Assembly: GCA_949825065.1 (NCBI GenBank)
Contig: OX463838.1
Coordinates: forward strand, 9,711,246-9,775,245
Length of the DNA stretch: 64,000 nt
From: Odontocerum albicorne
Taxonomy: Eukaryota; Arthropoda; Insecta; Trichoptera; Odontoceridae
Direction: 5' to 3'
Position numbers and translations under genes: made by a program. Each line of letters starts with the position of its first letter. Within the stretch, counting starts at the first letter, position 1. Positions 49,315-61,446 of the stretch are shown in pieces. The notes under the pieces were generated by a model that did no database searches, was not told where the DNA came from, and saw only the letters and a list, made by a program, of their open reading frames with translations.

Positions 49315-49395
49315 AGACAGGTACCCTTTTTTTCATCGATAATCGAACTCGAGAGGAAGTCAAGCATCTTAACAACTATACCACAGAGACCGTCT
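49315..49395 (-). mobile_element. SINE head fragment
   Basis: Reversed: tcgataatcgaactcgagag, then cttaacaactataccacaga gacc. Confidence 0.55.
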
Positions 49396-50002
49396 CTTTA
49401 TACAATAAAATTGTTATATAATATTTACGAAGCTGGTCTCAGTGGTCTGCTAATCAATATTCTTGCTGGGTTTTCAGACTATTGCACGCGTTCCGAGGAT
49501 ATCGCTTTAATCGTACGATGGAGTATTTCTCATTTTCTACTTTTTCTCTTGTCTACCAAAAAGGATAAGATTTTTTTACTTTCGTAATTAACGAATTTTT
49601 AGATTGATCTTTATGATTTTTTCTTATTAATTAGTAGGATCATCATTTTCCCATTAATTTGGAGACTGCGTAACGATTCATCTCTATCTGTATAAAGCTT
49701 CGGACATTGACATTTCCCACATCTCGGAAAATGATTTTAAAGAAATAGTTTGAGCTTTCTTAGTAATGTGAATTATTTGTTTCGGCTAAACAAATATTTC
49801 TTATCTCTTGCGAGAAATATTTGTTTTGTCGAATGCTATGTAAAATCTCTTTAAGCATTGTATTTAATTCTTTCTCTTGTTACTGTTAAAAATTTCTCTT
49901 TCAGTTTTGCACGTAATTGGGTTTAATATACCTGTGTAAGCTTTATAAAATAAGTGAATGATAATAATAAAAAGACTATTGTATAGTACTGTTTAGAGAG
50001 TA

Positions 50003-50094
50003 GATTCTCTTCAAGGGCGCTCTAACTTGAGATTCTCTTCAAGGGCGCTCTAACTTGAGATTCTCTTCAAGGGCGCTCTAACTTGAGATTCGAA
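50003..50094. repeat. Short tandem repeat, three copies of about 29 bp
   Basis: gattctcttcaagggcgctc taacttga repeated exactly three times. Related tctcctcaagggtgctc and ctttcttcaagggcact strings occur near 59205 and 55590. Confidence 0.92.
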
Positions 50095-50124
50095 ACCACT
50101 ATTATTCACATATTAAAAATATTA

Positions 50125-50900
50125 TAAAATAAATACATAAGTTGAGTGCAAGGATAAGAAGGTTGGCTGCGGCCATTACATTAGGTATTGTTCTGCATCT
50201 GCATATATTAAGAAAAATAAATTTGGTAATAATTGCAGAAAGAGTTTAGTGTTCAAGTATCATATGCGCATAGTGCTCATACATTTGACAAGACCTTTCA
50301 CAAAGGATTGTCTTCAAATGCTTCCTAAAGCTGCACACGCCACTTATATTTCTAACACTCAGAGGCACACCATTCCACGTTACATAATCAGCAACGGTAA
50401 AAGCGTTTCATAATACCCCGCTCTATTGGATAGATTCGTAACAATAAATGTATTTAATTAATATAAAATCTAGCCCAAAGGTCCTATTCCTTTTCGAAGA
50501 AACATCTCTGAGACATAAATTCGAAAGATACAACGGAGAGATCCCCTTAAGGGACTTGAATACAAAGAGTCAAAGTTTGAAATGAATCCATTCGGAACAC
50601 TTAAACCAATGTAGGTTTTAAGAAAATGGACATATGACAATATTTAAAACAACTGTATATTAGACAGACTATAGTCTAGAAATTTGCAAATCAGGCAGAC
50701 CAGAATAAATAGAATTATAATAAGATAGAAGCGATATAACAAATTAATTAATAAGTTTTTATTTATTTTGTTAGAAGACATAAAAATTATATCTCTGAGA
50801 TTATAGAAACCCGAAGAACCTGTATAATCTATTTGTCTTTTGAAAGAAAGTTTACTATGAAGATAGATACCGATAAATTAAACGCTATCTTTTGGAAAAG
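50125..50900 (-). pseudogene. Jockey/CR1-like LINE C-terminus with family C 3' UTR
   Basis: Minus strand (50240-50400): DYVTWNGVPLSVRNISGVC, SFRKHLKTILCERSC, then a stop. W-N-x-P-L-S-x-R is the typical last motif of Jockey/CR1-like reverse transcriptases. 50125-50232 is the family C sequence, placed exactly as a 3' UTR. Upstream parts (to about 50900) are frame-shifted. Confidence 0.65.
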
Positions 50901-51164
50901 TATTTACACCCTAGACTGATAACGCATCAAGAAGATGCCTAACGGTGAAGCCACTCAGATAAGTCATCACTGTCTAAGGTCATCTTAGGATTTAGGTTCT
51001 GATCACTCATACCTTGACTGATGCTATCCTTCTACCACTTTTTTGGACGATGTCTTCCTCAATTTTCAAGGACTTCTATTCCCAATATATGGTTGTCCAC
51101 ATTACTTATTAAATTCATCAATTACACTTTTGGTGTGTACATCCCAACTTGAAAGATTTATTGA

Positions 51165-51322
51165 CAAGTGTCCACCTTTTCTAACTAACCAGAAATATAT
51201 TAAAGAAAAATTAGGTGAAAACAACACAGCAATTCTTTTAATAAAATTGAATAACAACGAGAATCAAACTCGAAATCCTCTGGTCGTAAGATAGGCGTTA
51301 GATCAACTAGGTAACGGAGGGC
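51165..51322 (-). mobile_element. tRNA-derived SINE
   Basis: Reversed: ttctaactaaccagaaatat, gaatcaaactcgaaatcctc, then gttagatcaactaggtaacg. Confidence 0.65.
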
Positions 51323-51589
51323 GTCAATTTTTTAAGACTTAAACATATATTTACGACGTTTTTGTGTTCAATAAATTATTCAATGAGTTAGTATTTATTA
51401 TATTATTAAAGCAATTATATTTAACCAAACTGTAAAAATAATCTTCACGAACAGTCTGTTACAGCACTTTCGAAATGTTCGATTTTTCTTTAATAAAGCT
51501 AAACAGCCTTGTCCCTTCTTATAAGTCAAATGTGAAGGATTTTTACATAAAGATATACAAGTGCAACTTGGTTGTGGCAAAAAGTGCTG

Positions 51590-52175
51590 GAAGGAAAATA
51601 AATATATGGATAAACAATGTTTGAGAGAACAAGGAAATACATCAAAGGAGATAAGTCCGATTAAAAGAAGGTGCAGTGCTTAAGATGAAAAAAAAACGAG
51701 CATTGAGCTGTTTTGGACAAGTAGAAAGAATTAATTATGAAATGTTTACTAAAATAATCTGCATGAGTAGAATATAAAACTGGAAATGATGAAATATTTA
51801 CTAAAATAAACTGTATGAGTAGAATATAAGAAGGAGACATTTGGGAAGACTGACAAAGTCTGTATGAGTAGAATATAACAAGGAGAAATTTGGTAAGACT
51901 GACAAAATCTGTATGAGTAGAATATAAGACTGGAAATGATGAAATATTTACTAAAATAATCTGTATTAGAAGAATATAAGAAGGAGAAATTTGGGAAGAC
52001 TGACAAAATTGTAACACTTCCAAAGGAATCAAATTTGAAACCTTTATAATAGGAAAGTATGCATGATAAAATATATTAACGTGACAGAAGCAAAAAATGT
52101 GTGTTAGAATCGAAGGAAGTGGAGATCTGTTTTCTCTGTCTATCCCAATGGGTACAGCATGCCGGGGTGGTGATA
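51590..52175 (+). mobile_element. LINE-A fragment with internal tandem expansion
   Basis: Starts with a decayed reading (LLKMKKKRALSCFGQVERIN) and ends tctatcccaatgggtacagc. Between 51735 and 52010, ctgtatgagtagaatataag plus variable text occurs about five times. Confidence 0.65.
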
Positions 52176-52744
52176 TTGTGTAGATTTTATCACAGTTAGA
52201 TTGAAAATTATTAATTTATTAAAAACCATATGATTCAGTGATTAACTTGGGAAATATTTCGTTTGGAAATTCCGAATCATCTTCACCTATTTTCTAAAAT
52301 ATTTATTTCACTCTTTCCTGTATCAACTGATTTTTTTACATGACATGTTCATATTTACATAAGAAGTTGCTGAGCAATTTATATTTCCGATCCGAACTAT
52401 GCAAATGATATAAGTATATAGGTAAGGCACATATAAATGCCAATGGTGTCCATGGTCTGGAATGGCGTCCCTTCTCATGTAAAGGCTAAGATTTCCTCAC
52501 GTTCTGCCCATAACACCCCCATAGTTGCCACGTAGCGAGCGTATATATTTCCATAGTCAGGAGAAATGTCCTTTATTTTGAAATATACCCAACTAATACG
52601 GAAAAAAGTTATGACCGATTATTCATCGAATATTTTGCAGACGTTGAACTTGAAATTGTTGGATTTTTTTTGGAATTGTTTTCCTATTTGGATTATGGAC
52701 TATGATTACTTTTTAGACCAGTCTTATTTTAATATGGTTCACAA
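52176..52744. other. AT-rich stretch without recognised features
   Basis: No gene or repeat is supported. Confidence 0.4.
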
Positions 52745-52747
52745 GGT

Positions 52748-53245
52748 ATAACTATTTATTATTAACATTTTTCATTCATATTGTATCCTTTGATATATCT
52801 GAACTCGTAATTCGGACATAAGATGGTACATCGCGCGCTTATGTCCGAATTACCATTTGACGTTTAAGCTCATGGTATATCGTATATGAACTGTACCTAA
52901 GTTATAACTATTTTTTATTTACATTTGTCATTCATATGGTACCCTTCAATACATCCGAATTGGTAATTCGGACATAAGACTACCTTGTACACCGTGCTCT
53001 TATGTCCGAATTACCAGTTTACATCAGAGCTCCAGGTACATCGTATAAGACTCTACTTAAGCTATAACTATTTCTTATTTACATTTTTCATCCATATGGT
53101 CTTACGTCAACTGGTAAGTCCGACATTACCAGTTGACGTAAGAGCTCCTTATATATCGTAAATAAATAGAGTAAAAACTGCAATTTTATAAAACATATAT
53201 TTTTTCCTGCATGTCATATCCTTTAACAACTCGGAATGAATTGCC
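52748..53245. repeat. Tandem repeat of about 158 bp, each unit carrying a hairpin
   Basis: Three units start at ataactatt (52748, 52903, 53064) and a decayed fourth follows. Each has a perfect inverted repeat: 16 bp (52807-52822/52838-52853), 18 bp (52962-52979/52998-53015) and 17 bp (53101-53117/53126-53142). The first two share arms (gtaattcggacataag); the third uses cttacgtcaactggtaa. Confidence 0.88.
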
Positions 53246-54481
53246 AATTTGGACATATTGAGCGTGATTGAGAGATACCATTATCTTCAGTTCCATTCGC
53301 AAACATTCGGGTTTAGAACCGTTGAAATATGCACGTTCATCATCGCACGTGTTAGTTTGACGTTATTACTTTTGTTTTTAAATATTCACGCCAATTTTGT
53401 AATTATCATTGCAAAAAATATTAGGTTAAACATATTTTATTAAAAAAACATAGAAATTAATTGTAAATGGAGTAATAAATGACTGCAGCCGAAGAGGGTC
53501 GCCGGATCGAAACCTGAATTGTTTTTTTTTCTCCCTAGAATGGTATCGGATTTTTTTTCATCTAGGTTTTGGGAGAATGAGGACGCCCATGGTTATGGTC
53601 ATACCGATTATTTTTATTAAAAATATGTTTTTTCAAACATCACTCAATTCTCGTGTTTGCTATAGCGGTTCGCTGAATTTTTATCGAGCTGAACTTTCAA
53701 TATGTTGCTTTTTAACGGAAAACGTTTCGTTGAAATGGCTGATTATGTTTTTATTAACCTTTCAAAAAAGATTTTGTGTTTTTTATCCTCTCGCATATAT
53801 TTAATAAAATAAATGATACGATAAATATTATTGTGCAATTTATTAAATATGAAATTCAAGTTTGGAAAAAGAAAAGTTGTAAAATAAAAACACGATTTTT
53901 AAACTAATTTGATTTATTTTGCAGTTTTACTTAAATAATATTTTATTATTTCATTGTTTTAAGTAATCAAATTAACTATTGGTAATATTCAATGAATATT
54001 GAAATTTATGGAATTAAATCATTCACACACTATATTATTATATTAACTTTCGTACAAATCACAGCTGTGGTTGTCAGAATTTTTAATTTTAAAAAGCCAT
54101 ACTAAAAGGAGTAAGAAATTTAATATTTTTATTACGTCAAGAATTAAAGAGGTTTTTTATGTTCACGATTTCTAAGGGAGGTTTCATGCCTCACAAAAGC
54201 CTTTTGACATGCACTGAGAAGAGATGGAGCTCTCTCGGTATCAAAGGATATCTAAAATATGCGCTTTTCACTCACGCTGAAAGTATTCGTTCTTGGATGG
54301 TTTCATATACTATAACTAAATTAAACTTTCAGTCATTGTATTATCATACTTTTGTTATCCTCTCGTGGTCTTTCATTGCTGTTAGAATAAAAAATTATTC
54401 AAAACATATTTGATAATTATAAAATAATATATCTAAAATATATAGACATGTTTAAAATAGCATAAATTATTTTACGACTTC
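53246..54481. other. AT-rich stretch without recognised features
   Basis: Frames of 64 to 84 codons occur (53249, 53577, 54159) but show no motif or splice context that I can support. Confidence 0.4.
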
Positions 54482-54545
54482 ATAAATTGCCACATGGCAA
54501 TTTTCCTACAAAGTTTTACTGTATACAAAGAAAGTGTAATATATT
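54482..54545 (+). mobile_element. SINE 3' tail fragment
   Basis: ttgccacatggcaattttcc, then ttttactgtatacaaagaaa gtgtaa. Only the tail remains. Confidence 0.6.
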
Positions 54546-54704
54546 ATTCGTTCGAGCGCTGCTATAGCTGCCAGAAGTGTTTTGTTTAGTATAAGTGGGT
54601 TCGAGTTTCGTTTTAGAGAACCCTTGAGAAGAGTTTGCTCTCGAAACAGCGCTACATAAGGTCGTTCTTTGAATTTAATTGAATATAGCTTTCCATAAAA
54701 ATAT

Positions 54705-55525
54705 CTAATAATATACATAGATATATCCAATAAATACATACAATGCCCAATAATACACGTAGAGGCTTATATTAATTCCATGCAGATGCACGATAACGTA
54801 CACAGAGATGGCCAATAATGTACACAGAGGTTTATAATAATTGCATGCAGATGCACGATAACGTACACAGTGATGCAAAATAATGTACATAGAGGTTTAT
54901 AATAATTCCATGCAGATGCACGATAACGTACACAGCGATGCAAAATAATGTACATAGAGGTTTATAATAATTCCATGCAGATATGCACGATAACGTACAT
55001 AGAGATGCCCAATAATGTACTTAGATGTTTTTAATAATTCTATGCAGATGCACGATAACGTACACAGAGATGCCCAATAATGTACATAGAGGATTATAAT
55101 AATTTCATGCAGATGCATGATAACGTACATTAAGATGCACAATAATGTATATAGAGGTTTATAATTATTCCATGCAGATGCACGATAACGTACACAGAGA
55201 TGCACAATAATGTATTGTATATTGGGTTTATAATAATTCCATGCAGATGCATGATAACGCACACAGAGATGCACAATAATGTACATAGAGGTTTATAATA
55301 ATTCCATGTACAATAATGTACATAGAGGTTTATAATAATTTCATGTAGATGCACGATAACGTACACAGTGATGCAAAATAATGTACATAGAGGTTTATAA
55401 TAATTCCATGCAGATGCACGATAACGTACACAGCGATGCAAAATAATGTACATAGAGGTTTATAATAATTCCATGCAGATGCATGATAACGTACATAGAG
55501 ATGTCCAATAATGTATTAAGAGAAG
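54705..55525. repeat. About 65 bp satellite with an internal half-repeat
   Basis: Unit aataatgtacatagaggttt ataataattccatgcagatg cacgataacgtacacagaga tg, about 12 copies with insertions and deletions. Inside each unit (a/g)ataa(c/t)gtaca(c/t)agag occurs twice. Confidence 0.93.
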
Positions 55526-55716
55526 TTCTATAATTACTTTTTAGAAATGCTAATAATAAAAAATAATTTTTTTACAGCTCTATTTAAAGAGAGACTTTCT
55601 TCAAGGGCACTTAATGTTATTTCTATTTACATTATTTTTGTAGGTAAAACACTATTTGAGTATTGCAAATTATTTGAAAAATTGAAAATATTAAAACCTT
55701 ATCTCAAGCGCTGTTT

Positions 55717-55770
55717 AATTAATTCAGCATAGAAACTTTATTTAACTAAAGTTTCTATGCTGAATTAATT
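55717..55770. repeat. Perfect 24 bp inverted repeat with a 6 base loop
   Basis: Arm aattaattcagcatagaaac tttta-type (55717-55740), loop tttaac, exact complement (55747-55770). It could form a stable hairpin on either strand. No run of T marks it as a bacterial-type terminator, and the genome is eukaryotic. Confidence 0.9.
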
Positions 55771-56419
55771 GAGGTGATCCGATATTGATTCCTAAGGAGA
55801 GCTTGCTCTCAAAACGGCGCTTTATAAATTGCCATTTTTAATGTGTATATGACATGGGGAAGTGTTGTTCCATGCACAATGATAGATTATCTTTTTTCTA
55901 TATTCAATTGCCTGTAACTCGCAGTCTTACCTTTTATCTTGTGTTGCTTTATACAAACTTGAATGTTCTTGTAGTCTCACGTGCGACGCTGGAGCGAATT
56001 TAAGTATTTCTCTCTCTCTTAGAGGTCCTGTTTTTTTCAGCGTAGCTTTATTAGAGAAATAATACCGATTTCTATAACCCGATAGGAAGAATGCGCCGAG
56101 AATGCAATACGGGAGTTGACTCGGATATAATCGAATTTGGTTTAACGTTGTCAGTGTTTAGGAAGATGATTGGATTCACGGGAGAATGAGTGTTTTATTG
56201 GTTTCCGTCTACATCATTATAGTTTAATTCACTTAAATTTTATGATGAATGAACTATGCTTATGATGAACTGATAAATAAGATTATAATCATTAGTAATG
56301 TATATTTATTTTTGTTTTAGAAAAGTGTGAAAGGAAAATTAAATCCGATATATGGGTGAACAATGAAAGATTGGAGTAATTTGAGTTTTTCTGCTATTTG
56401 GGTATTATTTTTTCCCATA
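55771..56419. other. Intergenic stretch without recognised features
   Basis: Begins with gagagcttgctctcaaaacg, similar to 54635-54655 (gagtttgctctcgaaacagc), so an unnamed short repeat is likely. No gene. Confidence 0.4.
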
Positions 56420-56890
56420 TGAAGGAATTGTTACAAGCGATATTAAATGGCGTGAAGCGATAGGGAATCAAGTCAATGGGGCAAAACATATTTTCTCGAA
56501 TCGGATAAAACCAAAATCTGTTTAGATGATATCCAAAACGATGTTTTAGTACCAACTTCGATATATGGGAATTAAACTTAGACAAAGCCTATAAGGCGCC
56601 GAATAAATGATATGAAACTGTGTGTAATGAGAAGAAACTTGAGGTGATAATGTGTAACAGAATATGGGATAAGTTATTAGGGATGAATGTGAGCTTAAGG
56701 CTGATTTATTGAGGAAGATGAAGAAGAGCGCTGTGATATGGTTTGGACAAATATAATATAATGAATGAATAAAGAAAGACTAATAAAACGAATAAAAAGT
56801 GGAAATTTGAGTGAGAGATGTGATAAAGGCATCACCAATTTGAAGATTTTGAGGGGTGCCATGAACGTGATTAAGAAATATGAAGAAAAA
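56420..56890 (+). mobile_element. LINE-A fragment
   Basis: Decayed reading like NDVLVPTSIYGN, then MRRNLR and VSLRLIY-GR-RRAL-YGLDK, the middle to late part of the LINE-A C-terminus. The terminal block is missing. Confidence 0.6.
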
Positions 56891-57954
56891 CATTCTCTGA
56901 ACTCTTGATTCTTTAAATTTAATATGTAATTCTAATTTATTCTGACTTTTTACTACTCAACCAGTAATTGGTACTAACCGTTATCTTCACTAGTCGGTTG
57001 GAAGATAATTGCGTAGAACAACAAATCCATCGATGAAACCTTTGTGAATTGAAGTGGCAAATAAATACCTCGTATCAAATGCATATTTATATTATTGAAG
57101 ATGCATACGCAAAATTAGCATCTGTTTCCAACTAGCATTTAGAAATGTCGCTCTTTGTCATCGACGACATGTCGTTGACCTTTACAAGAATTGCACAATA
57201 CCGACTTGAATATATATGTTATATATACAATGTTTTGCACAGACAAATAAAAAAATGCATCAGCATATGGCGACACTTTTATTTGACTTGTCAACGTGTC
57301 CACTCACAAAGCGGTGATATTCGCCAAACATTTCGACAAAAGGTTTCTTCATGCGTAAAATACCGTAAGCTGTACGATTTTTGTTTCGGTCTCGTAAAAG
57401 AGAAAATGTCGAAACGTAACGACCTATTTTTGTGCACGAAAAATACATTTAAACAAATGCTTTCTGTGAATTGAAAAAAATGCTAACCACACTCAATACA
57501 TTTAATGGGTTTTCTGTACCTAAATAAAACATTTTATCAGAGTTCGTTTATTATTTTAAGCGCCAGGATAAAGCTCTGCATTAGTTGTACGTCCATTCGA
57601 GGCAGGTAATGATTTAAATATAGGAATCTGTGCAAGTTTTGGAGGTGGAATCATCATCATTACATAATACATTAATTTAAAATCTTAAAACGACATCGAA
57701 AGACTTTGATACCGTATTACTGAATACAAAAGTGTACACATAAATCATATCTGAGTCTTGTAGCCAATTTTTATACATTGCCGTTGAAACCTTCTGATAC
57801 CAGCATAAAAGGAAGAAAATAGAAGGAATTAAATATATTTCCAGATATGTTCAGATTTTCACGACAGTTTTCCACTATTTTAAAATGTTTTTCGGAGTTG
57901 TCGTGTTATCATCATTGATATTATAATTATATATTCATTCATCAACGGTACCAT
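56891..57954. other. Intergenic stretch without a supported gene
   Basis: A 109-codon plus-strand frame (57145-57474) exists, but it has no recognised motif and overlaps a 62-codon frame on the other strand. I do not call it. Confidence 0.4.
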
Positions 57955-58790
57955 TTCTTTTTTAACACTTCATTGCAAAAAATCCTGGCGGGCTTATTGC
58001 AAGGTGGAAATCTCTTCCAAACAATCAGACAAAAGTAAATAAAGCTAGTTACATGGTCGCAAAAAACATTCAAATGACTACCCATCCCCATGAAATCTAC
58101 GAACACAAACGTGAACATACATTCGTAAACCTCACAAAGACGAACAATCACCCGAACATTCTTATCATATAAAGTGAGATACGAACACAAACGTGAGCAT
58201 ACATTCGTAAACCTCACAAAGACGAACAATCACCCGAAAATTCTTATCATATAAAGTGAGATACGAACACAAACGTGAACATACATTCGTAAACCTCACA
58301 AAGACGAACAATCACCCGAACATTCTTATCATATAAAGTGAGATACGAACACAAACGTGAGCATACATTCGTAAACCTCACAAAGACGAACAATCACCCG
58401 AACATTCTTATCATATAAAGTGAGATACGAACACAAACGTGAGCATACATTCGTAAACCTCACAAAGACGAACAATCACCCGAACATTCTTATCATATAA
58501 AGTGAGATACGAACACAAACGTGAACATACATTCGTAAACCTCACAAAGACGAACAATCACCCGAACATTCTTATCATATAAAGTGAGATACGAACACAA
58601 ACGTGAGCATACATTCGTAAACCTCACAAAGACGAACAATCACCCGAACATTCTTATCATATAAAGTGAGATATCATCAATCAAAGGAAAAATATGGTAC
58701 AGAGGAAAAAAAATCAGGGAAGAAACACGTTATATTACTGACTAGAAATTAAGAGTTTTTTCATTCCCTTTTTAAAGCATGCCTAGGATA
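57955..58790 (-). mobile_element. Family B repeat, expanded version
   Basis: Left end ttaacacttcattgcaaaaa, atcctggcgggcttattgca. Right end agaaacacgttatattactg actagaaattaagag. Same element as 9125-9480, but with a seven-copy internal array. Confidence 0.7.
58087..58672. repeat. 82 bp VNTR inside family B, seven copies
   Basis: gatacgaacacaaacgtgag catacattcgtaaacctcac aaagacgaacaatcacccga acattcttatcatataaagt ga recurs at an exact 82 bp spacing (58178, 58260, 58342, 58424, 58506, 58588), plus a first partial unit. Copies differ mainly at gtgaac/gtgagc. Confidence 0.95.
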
Positions 58791-58799
58791 GAGCATTTA

Positions 58800-59110
58800 C
58801 AATGCGCCTTACAACAATATTTAAAACAAATAAGTGTTTTATTCATAACAAAAGATAAATTCCAGAGTAAAGAACAATTAAAAAAACAGTTATATTAAAA
58901 TCTAATAAAAATATACGATCATAACAAAGTAATTCAAACAATACATACTCGTAAGTATGCAAGTATGTTACGCGCTTAAAATTCATACAAAAAAAATACA
59001 GTTATTAATACGCTACGGGACCACCTCGAGATGGCCAGCCCGCACCGTACTACACTGAGCGCCACTCTTTCCATTCATGTGGAAAAATGAGTACAGTTAA
59101 TAATAAAAAA
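58800..59110. mobile_element. Family D repeat
   Basis: Shares acgctacgggaccacctcga, then agcccgcaccgtactacact gag, with 61300-61340. No coding motif. Nature unknown. Confidence 0.4.
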
Positions 59111-59790
59111 ATAGCCTATTTATAGTTTAAGCGTAATCAAAAGGCAATATTGATCGCAGCATCATAAGATGTCTTTTATAAAAAATAAAATAAAAAGACA
59201 AACTCTCCTCAAGGGTGCTCAAATATTCTGAATGTTGTGTAATGCATAACATTCCAAATTAGTTCACATGAAAATTATCCACGCATTTTCCGGTTAAACA
59301 ACAATCTTTGTAAAGTTGGCACTATCTGAGGTGGTTCAATGGGGGGGGGTTCAGGGGAATGCAGCTTAAAGTCACAGTAAATGTTAAGTTCTTGAACTTC
59401 GTGACGACTACGGAATGTTTCAACAAATGAAGTTCAGATTAAACGCGATGTATAATTAGCCTATAAACAATACATTGAAACTATGAAGCCCATTATTTTG
59501 CGTGACTTCAATTATTATGAAATCATATGAAAACTGTTTCGAGGGAATTGAATTTTCACGAATAACTATATAATAACGCAAAATTTGTAATCGCACATTT
59601 AGGAAATACTGCCACCGGATGTAAAGAGACACCAACACTTGAGTATTGTTACTAAACAGGCTCTTCTACCAAATAAAGGACATTTAAATGCCCCTTACAT
59701 ATCATGGTAATAATTATTATCGAAATATAAGGTATCAACAACTTAAAGAAACAATCTTTCAAAATATGACGCACGAAAATACCAATGTAT

Positions 59791-60373
59791 CTTCTCCCTG
59801 GCTCCATCCCAACTCACTGTCTGCGAATACTGTTGAGGTCAGCTCTCCTCGCCCTCAGGATGTATGCTCTTCTGTCCCGGACTACGTCCCCCAGGCCGTG
59901 CCTTTGCATCAGGTTATCTTTTTGCACCACCCACGAATTATTTGGTCTTCCTCTGGTTGTTACTCGAGGAAGATCCATGGAGATTGCATGGTTCACAATG
60001 TGATCGGGTGCTCTGCGTCCAACGTGCCCATACCATCTCAATCGCCTCTCCTCCATCTTACTGTTGATGTCTGTAACACCTAGGTTTCCACGAAAGCGTG
60101 AGCTTTTTATTTTGTCTCTTAGGGACACACCAGCTGACCATCTTAGCATGCGCATTTCATCAATTTCTAGTTGCCTGGAGTAAGAGTTATACATCGTCCA
60201 GCATTCGGAGCCATAGAGGAGTGCGAGTCTGACAATCGTTTGGTATACTTTTCCTTTTAACTTTACTGGCATTTTCGGATCCCATAGAACTCCCGTCATT
60301 AATCTAAACTTCATCCATCCTACATTAATTCTATGTGTTACATCTGCTGCCCATCCTCCATCGCTATGGATGA
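59791..60373 (-). mobile_element. LINE-B insertion, 583 bp, with perfect 18 bp target duplication
   Basis: ACGAAAATACCAATGTAT is repeated exactly at 59773-59790 and 60374-60391. The 5' end is truncated (right side). Encodes the C-terminal frame below. Confidence 0.92.
59814..60373 (-). pseudogene. C-terminal part of the LINE-B reverse transcriptase
   Basis: Open for 186 codons within the insert. It begins IHSDGGWAADVTHRINVGW, then MKFRLMTGVLWDPKMPVKLK, VYQTIVRLALLYGSECWTM, EIDEMRMLRWSAGVSLRDKI, RLRWYGHVGRRAPDHIVNHA, and GRPNNSWVVQKDNLMQRHGL, to a stop. This is the region after the catalytic domain of an RTE-clade-like LINE. The catalytic YADD part and endonuclease were lost by 5' truncation. 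No lesions, so it is recent. Confidence 0.85.
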
Positions 60374-60391
60374 ACGAAAATACCAATGTAT

Positions 60392-61069
60392 ACAACATGG
60401 AAAGTAAAATACGTTATCAAATACAGTTAATAAAATTCAATCAACAATACGAGGCTTAAGTAGGAAAAAATAAAATCTCTCTGAAGGGTAACAATATTCC
60501 AAATTCGAAATTATACATGTAAATTTATTTTTTCCTTTTTTGAGTAGCATCGGAAATCGAACCGAAAACCCTATGATGTCGCAAGTCAAATGATTTTTGT
60601 AGATTTTCTATTAAATTAAAAAAGAAAGGCTTGTTTCAAGTTTTAAAAAAATCAGCTTCTTTTGTCCTTTTCTTAATTTCACTCGACTTGTTTTCAATTG
60701 TCCGTGTATATCTGGAATCTCGTGTAAGTGAATTCAGTGATAAAATATAAAATTCTCGGTTTTATTTCTTGCAACAGAATTATACATTTGGTTTGTATAC
60801 GATCTTGGATATAAACAGAATACTTTCAGGCTACCATTGTAGTTGCAGCTGACGTGTAAAATATATTTAAAGAACGTGAGGGTGAGGTTTAAGGTACCCG
60901 CTGCAGGGTAACATGAATCACAAATGGCTGCAATCCATGATTGTGTGAAGTTGCACTTTTTTACCAAATACTATTTCCGCTTCCGTGTATCGAATATCTT
61001 CGAATTCACTTACTCAACGTATAAAAATACATAAAAGTGAATGTATTGGTTAATATTTATTTATTTTCA
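60392..61069. other. Stretch with one SINE-like scrap
   Basis: 60540-60590 (gcatcggaaatcgaaccgaa) may be a reversed SINE box B. No gene is supported. Confidence 0.4.
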
Positions 61070-61400
61070 TTAACGAAGCACTGTACCTTAAAATATTTTT
61101 TAAAGAAAAAGTTATGTATGCTTTATTCATTACGGGAAAAAAATCTTAAAATAAAATTAAAATAATTTATTAAAACCCAGTAAAACTTAATAAAAAAAGA
61201 CATGAACACAATAAAATAATACAAAAGTAAGCAAGTCCATAAGCAAAATCATTTGAAAAATTACCGATATATACACAGTTGATTAAACGATACGGGAACT
61301 TTTCGAGTTAGTTGCCCGCACCTCACCTCACTGAGTATCATACTTGACATTCAGTGTTGTGGGGTGCGGTACAGTTCAATTTTAACATTTCATAAATTCT
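61070..61400. mobile_element. Family D repeat, second copy
   Basis: cgatacgggaacttttcgag then gcccgcacctcacctcactg ag, related to 59010-59060, with a similar A-rich left part. Confidence 0.4.
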
Positions 61401-61446
61401 GCAATCAGCCTTTTTTGTAGCTCAATATACTATAGTAAAATATGTA

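Noticed and set aside
54705..55453. Minus-strand frames rich in VRYRASAWNYYKP
   Set aside because: Shadow of the 65 bp satellite; there is no start context or conserved end.
57145..57474. 109-codon plus-strand frame as a host gene
   Set aside because: No motif, no signal peptide, an overlapping antisense frame of similar size, and AT-rich surroundings that give such frames by chance.
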